Source: an uncultured Muribaculaceae bacterium (GTDB taxonomy: Bacteria; Bacteroidota; Bacteroidia; Bacteroidales; Muribaculaceae). Taken from it: a stretch of DNA of 64,000 nucleotides. Below the pieces are notes generated by a model. The model was not told where the DNA came from. It ran no database searches and saw only the letters and a program-made list of their open reading frames with translations. Positions within the stretch are counted from its first letter, which is position 1, and every line of letters starts with the position of its first letter. The stretch covers positions 62,001 to 126,000 of the forward strand of contig CAJTME010000002.1 of NCBI GenBank assembly GCA_910577315.1, read 5' to 3'. A program made the position numbers and the translations under genes. Positions 58,480 to 64,000 of the stretch are shown piece by piece.

Positions 58480-59418
58480 ATGTTACCGTTTCTGCTGAAA
58501 CCTTATCTTAAAAGAGTGCTTTGGGGCGGCTCGTCCATCGCAGCTTTCAAGGGCATAGACATACCTTTCGACCATGTAGGCGAGAGTTGGGAAGTGTCTG
58601 CCATGGAGGGCTGCGGCTCTGTCGTAGCCAACGGGCCTTATGCGGGAACTGACTTTGCAGGACTCTGTGCCTCTATGGGTTCTGAATTGCTTGGCAAGAG
58701 AATTTACGACCGTTATGGCGGGGAGTTTCCCATCCTTATAAAATACATCGATGCGGTTGGAGACCTCTCCGTTCAGGTTCATCCGGGCGACGACATAGCT
58801 TATTCACGTCACGGATGCCGTGGAAAAAGCGAGATGTGGTACATTGTGGGAGCCGAGCCCGGCTCCAGGCTGTCGCTTGGATTTTCAACCGAAATTGATG
58901 CGGACGAGTTTGAATCCAGAGTTAAAGACGGCACAATCTCGGATGTGCTCGCAACCTTTGCCACTCATCCGGGCGATGTGTTTTATATTCCTGCTGGTCG
59001 GGTGCATGCTGTTGGCGCCGGCAATTTCCTTGTCGAGGTTCAGCTGGCCAGTGACATAACATACCGTATCCATGACTATAACCGCCGCGACAAGGACGGA
59101 CGCCTCAGGGAACTTCACATAGCCGAGGCCCGTGATGCCATTGACTATTCCGTTCAATCCGACTACCGTTCATATCCCGATGGCGAGCGGCTTATCAGTT
59201 CGCCTTTTTTCAGTGTCGACAAGATAAACCTGTCGGATGATGATTCCCGCACGGTTTGCAGCGACGTTTTCTCGGTGGTCATGTGCATTGACGGCTGCAT
59301 AAAGGCGGAGTGTGAAGGGCATGCTCTTGAAGTTCCGCGCGGCCATACGCTCTTCGTACCGGCCTCCACAAAAGTAAACCTCTCAGGGCGCTCAACATTG
59401 CTGCTGGTCGTCCCTTAA
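58480..59418 (+). CDS. manA: Mannose-6-phosphate isomerase, class I
   Basis: Interconverts fructose-6-phosphate and mannose-6-phosphate, feeding GDP-mannose and fucose synthesis. The 312 residues are the short cupin form: LKPYLKRVLWGGSSIA (about 6-21), zinc-binding block SVQVHPGDDIAYSRHG (about 95-110), KSEMWYIVGAEPGSRL (about 114-129), the catalytic-side motif IPAGRVHAVGAGNFLVEVQLASDITYRIHDY (about 169-199), and a C-terminal cupin. The start ATG is so close to the promoter that no leader remains. It is followed after 7 bases by ftsE, and the two are probably co-transcribed. Confidence 0.93.
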   Translation: MLPFLLKPYLKRVLWGGSSIAAFKGIDIPFDHVGESWEVSAMEGCGSVVANGPYAGTDFAGLCASMGSELLGKRIYDRYGGEFPILIKYIDAVGDLSVQVHPGDDIAYSRHGCRGKSEMWYIVGAEPGSRLSLGFSTEIDADEFESRVKDGTISDVLATFATHPGDVFYIPAGRVHAVGAGNFLVEVQLASDITYRIHDYNRRDKDGRLRELHIAEARDAIDYSVQSDYRSYPDGERLISSPFFSVDKINLSDDDSRTVCSDVFSVVMCIDGCIKAECEGHALEVPRGHTLFVPASTKVNLSGRSTLLLVVP

Positions 59419-59425
59419 TATATTT

Positions 59426-60091
59426 ATGCCGATGTCGATAATTAAATACAACAACGTTGAAATTCTCCGCAAGGAGCACGTAGTGCTCAAAAACGTAAGC
59501 TTCGAGGTAAATCCCGGCGAGTTTGTATATCTTATCGGCAAAGTGGGCTCGGGTAAGAGCTCATTGCTCAAATCCCTGTATGCCGAGGTTCCCGTTGAGG
59601 TGGGCGAGGCCAGGGTGTTTGACTATGACCTGCTTTCGATACGCCGCAAGCAGATTCCACATCTGCGCCGCCGCATCGGAATCGTTTTCCAGGATTTTCA
59701 GCTTCTTACAGACCGTAGCGTATATGCCAACCTCGAATTTGTGCTCGAGGCTACGGGTTGGAAAAACCGCGATGAACGCGCTGCCCGTGTCGAGGAGGCG
59801 CTTCAGCAGGTGGGGATGGCGAACAAGTCGTATAAAATGCCCCACGAGCTGTCGGGCGGCGAGCAACAGCGTGTCGTGATTGCCAGGGCTCTACTTAACA
59901 AGCCCGACCTTATCCTTGCCGATGAGCCTACGGGAAATCTCGACCCTGACACAGGCATGCAGATCGTGGCCCAGCTGCACGAGATTGCGGCAGCCGGCAC
60001 CGCTGTAATCATGGCAACCCACAACCTTGGCCTGCTTGACACCTTTGCCGGCCGAGTGATGCGCATCGATGCCAAGAAGCTTATTATATAA
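59426..60091 (+). CDS. ftsE: FtsE-like ABC transporter ATP-binding protein
   Basis: The ATPase that, with FtsX, controls peptidoglycan hydrolases at the division site. The 221 residues show Walker A GKVGSGKSS (about 38-46), Q-loop FQDFQLL (about 88-94), signature LSGGEQQR (about 144-151), Walker B LILADEPTGNLD (about 163-174) and the H-loop in ATHN. Length and the Bacteroidota-type N-terminus fit FtsE; a LolD-type ATPase is the alternative. ftsX is not adjacent, which is usual in Bacteroidota. ATG 59426 is used; ATG 59432 is nearly as good. It sits between manA and aspartokinase, 15 bases before the latter. Confidence 0.86.
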   Translation: MPMSIIKYNNVEILRKEHVVLKNVSFEVNPGEFVYLIGKVGSGKSSLLKSLYAEVPVEVGEARVFDYDLLSIRRKQIPHLRRRIGIVFQDFQLLTDRSVYANLEFVLEATGWKNRDERAARVEEALQQVGMANKSYKMPHELSGGEQQRVVIARALLNKPDLILADEPTGNLDPDTGMQIVAQLHEIAAAGTAVIMATHNLGLLDTFAGRVMRIDAKKLII

Positions 60092-60106
60092 TCGTTTTTA
60101 TCGAAG

Positions 60107-61432
60107 ATGAAAGTTCTTAAATTTGGCGGCACATCCGTCGGAACGCCTGAACGGATACGCCATGTCGCGAAGCTTGTCCGTGCTTCGGGCCGCAATGTGG
60201 TCGTGCTTTCGGCAATGTCCGGCACAACCAACACACTTGTCGAGATTTCCGACTACCTCCACAAACATAACATACCCGGCGCCCAGGAGACCATAAACGC
60301 CCTGCGCCAGAAATATGCCGAGGTTGTCGACAATCTTTACGCCGAAGACTCTACAAAAACAAGGGTTACAGAGCGTCTGGAACGTATTTTCAACTACATT
60401 TCGCGTTTCACCGAAGGGGAATTTACCCATGCCGACGAGCGTGAGATTCTGGCCCAGGGTGAGCTCATGTCAACCGCGCTGATGCAGGCCTATTTTGAAG
60501 AACAGGGAGTGCGCAGCGTGCTCCTTCCGGCGCTGGACTACATGCGTACGGCCCAGGGCGGCGAACCTGACATGAAATACATATCGACATGTCTGCGACG
60601 CCTTATCGAACTTGACCCCGATGCCGACGTATGGCTCACACAGGGATATATCTGCCGCAACGCATACGGCGAGGTGGATAACCTGCGCCGCGGTGGCAGC
60701 GATTATTCAGCTTCAATCATCGGGGCGGTGCTCAATGTCGAGGAGATTCAGATATGGACCGACATCGACGGCATGCACACCGGCGACCCACGTTATGTGA
60801 AGCGTACATGGCCGGTGGGGCGCCTGCATTTTGAGGAGGCAGCCGAACTCGCCTATTTTGGCGCCAAGATTCTGCATCCGGCATGTGTTCTGCCTGCGAA
60901 ACTGCATAACATACCTGTCAGGTTGCTCAACACGATGGAACCGACGGCACCCGGCACCGTCATCGCAAATTTCCCACCCGACGGCACCATCAAGGCGGTT
61001 GCAGCCAAAGACAACATCACCGCCATCAAGATAAAGTCGGGCCGCATGCTTCTGGCCTATGGGTTCCTGCACAAGGTTTTCGAGACATTCGACAAGTACA
61101 GCACTGCAATCGACATGATGGCTACATCGGAAGTCGGCGTTACCGTTACGATTGACAATACCCGTCATCTTGCTGCGATTGTCGATGAACTCAAGCATTT
61201 CGGCACCGTCACTGTCGACCCCGACATGGTCATCATCTGTGTTGTGGGCGACCTTGACTGGAAGAATGGTAACGACTTCTGCGCCCTTGCCGTGGATGCC
61301 CTGCGCGACGTTCCTGTCCGCATGATTTCATACGGCGGAAGTAATTACAACATCTCCATGCTTGTTAAAGCTGAAAATAAAGTAAAAGCATTGAACCTGT
61401 TGAGCGATAAGCTTTTCGAGAATAAAAATTAA
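60107..61432 (+). CDS. lysC: Aspartate kinase (monofunctional)
   Basis: Phosphorylates aspartate, the first step to lysine, diaminopimelate, threonine and methionine. The 441 residues open with VLKFGGTSVGTPERIRHV (about 3-20), followed by the substrate block LRRGGSDYSASIIGA (about 194-208) and WTDIDGMHTGDP (about 218-229), and end in two ACT domains (about 300-441), the sites of feedback control. There is no fused homoserine dehydrogenase. dapF, from the same pathway, lies 1.6 kb downstream on the same strand. It overlaps neither neighbour and follows ftsE by 15 bases. Confidence 0.93.
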   Translation: MKVLKFGGTSVGTPERIRHVAKLVRASGRNVVVLSAMSGTTNTLVEISDYLHKHNIPGAQETINALRQKYAEVVDNLYAEDSTKTRVTERLERIFNYISRFTEGEFTHADEREILAQGELMSTALMQAYFEEQGVRSVLLPALDYMRTAQGGEPDMKYISTCLRRLIELDPDADVWLTQGYICRNAYGEVDNLRRGGSDYSASIIGAVLNVEEIQIWTDIDGMHTGDPRYVKRTWPVGRLHFEEAAELAYFGAKILHPACVLPAKLHNIPVRLLNTMEPTAPGTVIANFPPDGTIKAVAAKDNITAIKIKSGRMLLAYGFLHKVFETFDKYSTAIDMMATSEVGVTVTIDNTRHLAAIVDELKHFGTVTVDPDMVIICVVGDLDWKNGNDFCALAVDALRDVPVRMISYGGSNYNISMLVKAENKVKALNLLSDKLFENKN

Positions 61433-61452
61433 ACCAAAAATTCAACAAGGAA

Positions 61453-61746
61453 ATGGTCAAGCATATTGTAACTTTTCAACTTGATGGCACCGCAGAAGAG
61501 CGTCTGGAGGTTGCCAAAAAATTTAAAGCGGCACTTGAAGCACTGCCTGCTGTCATCGAACCCCTGCAATCAATCGAGGTGGGCCTGAACCAAAACCCCG
61601 CCGAGGATTGGGATGTGGTTCTCACGGCCATTGTTCCGACCATGGCCGACGTCGAAGTCTATGCTAAACATCCTGCCCATGTCGCCGCCGCAGGACTGCT
61701 TGCAGGACATAAGAAGTCGCGCGCATGCGTTGACTACGAGTTCTGA
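61453..61746 (+). CDS. Dabb-family (stress-responsive A/B barrel) protein
   Basis: A 97-residue small dimeric barrel protein starting MVKHIVTFQLDGTAEERLEVAKKFKAAL, with a conserved His (H4) and the C-terminal HPAHVAAAGLL block (about 76-86), as in Dabb domains. These proteins are often annotated as stress-responsive, and their substrates are largely unknown. It begins 20 bases after the lysC stop and ends at a terminator hairpin. Confidence 0.85.
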   Translation: MVKHIVTFQLDGTAEERLEVAKKFKAALEALPAVIEPLQSIEVGLNQNPAEDWDVVLTAIVPTMADVEVYAKHPAHVAAAGLLAGHKKSRACVDYEF

Positions 61747-61768
61747 TTGCAACCACAGCAAAAAATTA

Positions 61769-61810
61769 AAACGCGCGGGCCGACAAAAAAATGTCGGTTT
61801 GCGCGTTTGT
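61769..61810 (+). terminator. Terminator after the lysC/Dabb unit
   Basis: A nested stem: AAACGCGC pairs with GCGCGTTT outside, and CCGACA with TGTCGG inside; a T-rich stretch follows. Confidence 0.8.
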
Positions 61811-61822
61811 TTTGGCGCGAAG

Positions 61823-61853
61823 TTTGTTTTATAATTTGTTTTTGTTAACTTTG
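61823..61853 (+). promoter_or_regulatory. Promoter of the MalY/DapF unit
   Basis: TTTG (61823-61826), 19-base spacer, TAACTTTG (61846-61853). Seven bases remain before the ATG, so the leader is probably about 3 bases. Confidence 0.82.
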
Positions 61854-61860
61854 CAGCCCA

Positions 61861-63054
61861 ATGAGTACTTTTTTCGATTTCGACGCGGTCATAGACCGCC
61901 GCCCAACTGATGCAACCAAATTCAAGGAATTGCATGAGAAATATGGAAGAACCGATCTGCTCCCGTTGTGGATTGCAGATATGGATTTTGCAACGCCGGC
62001 TCCAATCGCCCTGGCGCTGACAGAATGTGTGCGACAGCCTGTGCTCGGTTACACCACCGCGCCCGACGCTTTCTGGAACGGAATTGCCGGCTGGCTGGGC
62101 CATCGCCACGGATGGAATGTGACCAGGGAGGAGATAGATTTCATTCCTGGTGTAAAGAAGGGCATTGGACTTTGCGTGAATTATTTCACCCGTCCAGGCG
62201 ACAAGATTCTGATTCAGCCCCCGGTCTATCATTCGTTCCATTCGGTTATCGAAGGCAATGGCCGCACTGTGGTCAACAGCCCGTTGGATTTTGACGGTGA
62301 ACGCTATTCTATGAATCTTCAGCGGCTTGAGCGCGACATAGCCAGCCATCGTCCCGCCATGATGATTGTGTGCAATCCTCACAACCCGGTCGGTATTCAG
62401 TGGGATGCCGATACATTGCGTGAAGTTGCCGCGGTCTGCCACCGACACGGAGTCATATTGCTTTCCGACGAGATATATGCGGACATGGTGCTCGACAAGG
62501 CGCGGCATATCCCGACGGCTACCGTTTCGGACGAGGCCCGGGAGATAACCGTAACGCTTGGCGCGCCTTCCAAGAGCTTCAATATTCCCGGCGTGGCGAG
62601 TGCGTGGACGGTAGTTCAGTCTCCGACCCTGCGCGACGGCTTTTTCGCATGGCTCAAGGCCAGCGAGTTCGACACTCCTCCCATCTGCGCCATATATTCA
62701 ACCATGGCGGCTTATGCTGAATGTGAAGATTGGCTTGATTGTGCGCTCGACTATATCGCGTCCAACCGAGAGTTCGCGCTGGATTACATATCCCGTAACA
62801 TGCCCGGTGTGAAAGCCATTCAGCCAGAAGCCGGATTCGGGCTGTGGATGGATTTCCGCGGTGTGGGTCTGTGTCATGACAGCCTTTGCGACACCCTCGT
62901 CAACGGGGCGTGCGTGGCGCTGAGCGACGGCGCCACTTTCGGTGCCGAAGGAACAGGCTTCGCCCGCCTGAACATCGGGGTGCCGCGCAGTGTGCTTGCC
63001 GAGGGATTGGAACGTATAGCCAAACATGTATGCGTGCCATGCGGGAGCCGTTGA
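61861..63054 (+). CDS. MalY/PatB-family PLP-dependent C-S lyase
   Basis: A fold-type I PLP enzyme that cleaves cystathionine or cysteine to release ammonia, pyruvate and a thiol. The 397 residues show LPLWIADMDFATP (about 35-47), VLGYTTAP (substrate region), NPHNPVG (about 173-179), LLSDEIYADMV (about 200-210) and the PLP lysine in GAPSKSFNIPG (about 237-247, Lys241). It overlaps dapF by 16 bases, so the two are co-expressed. A direct part in lysine synthesis is possible only if it acts as an aminotransferase, which I cannot show. Confidence 0.9.
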   Translation: MSTFFDFDAVIDRRPTDATKFKELHEKYGRTDLLPLWIADMDFATPAPIALALTECVRQPVLGYTTAPDAFWNGIAGWLGHRHGWNVTREEIDFIPGVKKGIGLCVNYFTRPGDKILIQPPVYHSFHSVIEGNGRTVVNSPLDFDGERYSMNLQRLERDIASHRPAMMIVCNPHNPVGIQWDADTLREVAAVCHRHGVILLSDEIYADMVLDKARHIPTATVSDEAREITVTLGAPSKSFNIPGVASAWTVVQSPTLRDGFFAWLKASEFDTPPICAIYSTMAAYAECEDWLDCALDYIASNREFALDYISRNMPGVKAIQPEAGFGLWMDFRGVGLCHDSLCDTLVNGACVALSDGATFGAEGTGFARLNIGVPRSVLAEGLERIAKHVCVPCGSR

Positions 63055-63857
63055 AATTTTATAAAATGCACGGGTTGGGAAACGATTTCGTCGTTCTTGA
63101 CTGCATGGATGGCCGCGGGATGGATTTCGTGGGCCAGGCCCGTAAACTTTGCGACCGGCATTGCGGGGTGGGTGCCGACGGCCTCATCGCCATCCTACCG
63201 TCAGTCGTGGCCGATTGCCGCATGCGGATTTTCAATGCCGACGGTTCCGAGGCGCAGATGTGCGGCAACGGGATAAGGTGCGCGGGAAAATTCGTGCATG
63301 ACTTCGGATATGTAAGCACCCTCTCTCCGGCTGTGGAGACCATGAGCGGCGTGAAAACGCTTAAACTTTCGCTTGGTGCCGACGGTAAGGTGACGGATGT
63401 AGAAGTGGACATGGGCGTGGCTGTGGTACGCGATGAAGCGCTGGCCTATGGGATGATAGCCCTGTCGGTGGGTAATCCGCATATAGTGTCGTTTGTTGGA
63501 GATGTCATGAAATACCCCGTTGAGTCCGAGGGCCCGAGGCTCGAATGTCATCCCGTATGGCCCGATAAGGCTAACGTTGAGTTTGTGCAGTTGTGTCCTG
63601 ACAGCGTTCTTATGCAGCGCACGTGGGAGCGTGGGGTAGGCGAAACGAAGGCATGCGGCACAGGCGCCTGCGCCGCCGCGGTCGCGGCTGTCCATGCCGG
63701 CCTGGCATCATTTCCGCTTGTTGTGAGGCTGCTGGGTGGTGACCTGCATATTGACCGAGATGAAACATCCGGTCACGTGCTTATGACTGGCCCCGCGACA
63801 TTGGTGTTCGAGGGACGGCTTATTCCAGATGACGGTACATCGAGCGGAAGCCTTTGA
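63039..63857 (+). CDS. dapF: Diaminopimelate epimerase
   Basis: Converts LL- to meso-diaminopimelate for peptidoglycan and lysine. With the ATG at 63039 the protein has 272 residues and begins MREPLKFYKMHGLGNDFVVLD. Both catalytic cysteines are seen in MCGNGIRCAGKF (about 68-79) and ACGTGACAAAV (about 205-215). An ATG nine bases earlier (63030) is an equal option. The frame open from 62886 is inside the malY gene and not DapF-like. The last 38 bases overlap the convergent TrkA-C-type gene at the edge of the window. Confidence 0.94.
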   Translation: MREPLKFYKMHGLGNDFVVLDCMDGRGMDFVGQARKLCDRHCGVGADGLIAILPSVVADCRMRIFNADGSEAQMCGNGIRCAGKFVHDFGYVSTLSPAVETMSGVKTLKLSLGADGKVTDVEVDMGVAVVRDEALAYGMIALSVGNPHIVSFVGDVMKYPVESEGPRLECHPVWPDKANVEFVQLCPDSVLMQRTWERGVGETKACGTGACAAAVAAVHAGLASFPLVVRLLGGDLHIDRDETSGHVLMTGPATLVFEGRLIPDDGTSSGSL

Positions 63858-64000
63858 CTGGTCCGAAAACCACCAGTACATCCCCTTCTGTAACGGCCTG
63901 TTTCGGAACCGTCGGGTCAATTATCGTGGGAACAAGGTGAGCGACCCCGAGGACATTCGTCTTTGGCATCTGGCGCGTCACGGCCACCAGTTTTAATCCG
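63820..64000 (-). CDS. C-terminal fragment of a TrkA-C (RCK_C)-domain potassium or ion transport protein (partial)
   Basis: A partial minus-strand frame entering from the right edge and ending at TTA 63820-63822. The visible 59 residues read GLKLVAVTRQMPKTNVLGVAHL, then VPTIIDPTVPKQAVTEGDVLVVFGPVKGFRSMYRHLE. The pattern LKLVAVTR...P...V.EGDVLVVFGP fits the RCK_C/TrkA-C domain of KtrA/TrkA or of cation transporters carrying it. The last 38 bases overlap dapF in the opposite direction. Too short for a family-level decision. Confidence 0.75.
   Translation of the reverse strand, partial: GLKLVAVTRQMPKTNVLGVAHLVPTIIDPTVPKQAVTEGDVLVVFGPVKGFRSMYRHLE

Noticed and set aside
62886..63038. Extended dapF start at 62886
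   Set aside because: The extra residues are an Arg-rich out-of-frame reading of malY; DapF normally starts just before KMHGxGNDF.

Overview
This window looks like chromosomal DNA from a gut-type Bacteroidales bacterium, most likely close to the family Muribaculaceae. The evidence is the Bacteroidota promoter signature (TTTG, 19-21 bases, TAnnTTTG) ahead of many genes, the lack of Shine-Dalgarno sites, SusC/TonB-type outer-membrane receptors, an ECF sigma/FecR-like pair, C-terminal tails of type IX secretion (T9SS) cargo, a GLPGLI protein, the second elongation factor G typical of Bacteroidota, and a propeller/Y_Y_Y/AraC regulator. The family-level placement is inference. Most of the window is GC-rich. 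The restriction-modification pair (0.1-2.2 kb) and the TonB receptor/GLPGLI operon (22-27 kb) look more AT-rich by eye, which may reflect transfer.

Layout. 0.1-2.2 kb: an adenine methyltransferase and its probable restriction enzyme. 2.4-6.1 kb: a tightly coupled operon of ECF sigma factor, short FecR-like anti-sigma factor and TonB-dependent receptor, with a tandem direct repeat upstream. 6.2-16.4 kb (minus strand): polysaccharide breakdown, with a giant two-catalytic-domain pectin esterase, a membrane-spanning AraC regulator without kinase or receiver domains, and a secreted GH13 amylase-like enzyme. 16.5-21.4 kb: DNA ligase, then (minus) a FadL-like outer-membrane protein and a Trp/Gly/Pro-rich secreted protein. 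21.5-26.8 kb (minus): TonB receptor, GLPGLI protein, propeller lipoprotein and a DUF6624-like protein, behind a palindromic operator candidate. 27-43 kb: mainly housekeeping genes (HdeD-like, MutS2, split chromate transporter, FolC, malate dehydrogenase, EF-G2, PurT, TMP synthase-like, flippase-like, NfeD, KdsB, an inactive M16 homologue). 43-49 kb: HtrA protease, Pif1-like helicase with a TPR tail, a small amidase, tRNA-Met and a porin. 49-57 kb: three secreted T9SS-type proteins (one with a broken signal-peptide start, a subtilase, and an LRR protein built from three repeated modules). 57-64 kb: glycosyltransferase, mannose-6-phosphate isomerase, FtsE, aspartokinase, Dabb protein, MalY-type lyase, DapF and, at the right edge, the C-terminus of a TrkA-C-domain protein.

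How it works together. The pectin esterase, amylase, TonB receptors, porin, FadL-like protein and T9SS cargo describe a cell that degrades and imports polymers and hydrophobic or peptide-like nutrients. EF-G2, which has lost the catalytic histidine of the GTPase, fits growth in a nutrient-fluctuating gut. Aspartokinase and DapF feed diaminopimelate and lysine synthesis, and KdsB feeds LPS core synthesis.

The least explained signals are (i) a composite palindromic core built from CTCGGAG heptamers, found inside two otherwise unrelated terminator hairpins about 15 kb apart; (ii) four genes whose promoter leaves almost no room for a 5' leader; (iii) a one-base frame break at the start of a secreted protein; (iv) the kinase-less propeller-AraC regulator; and (v) the receptor/GLPGLI/propeller operon of unknown substrate. 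No CRISPR array, integrase, insertion sequence, rRNA or replication origin was seen. No gene-free stretch exceeds 300 bases.
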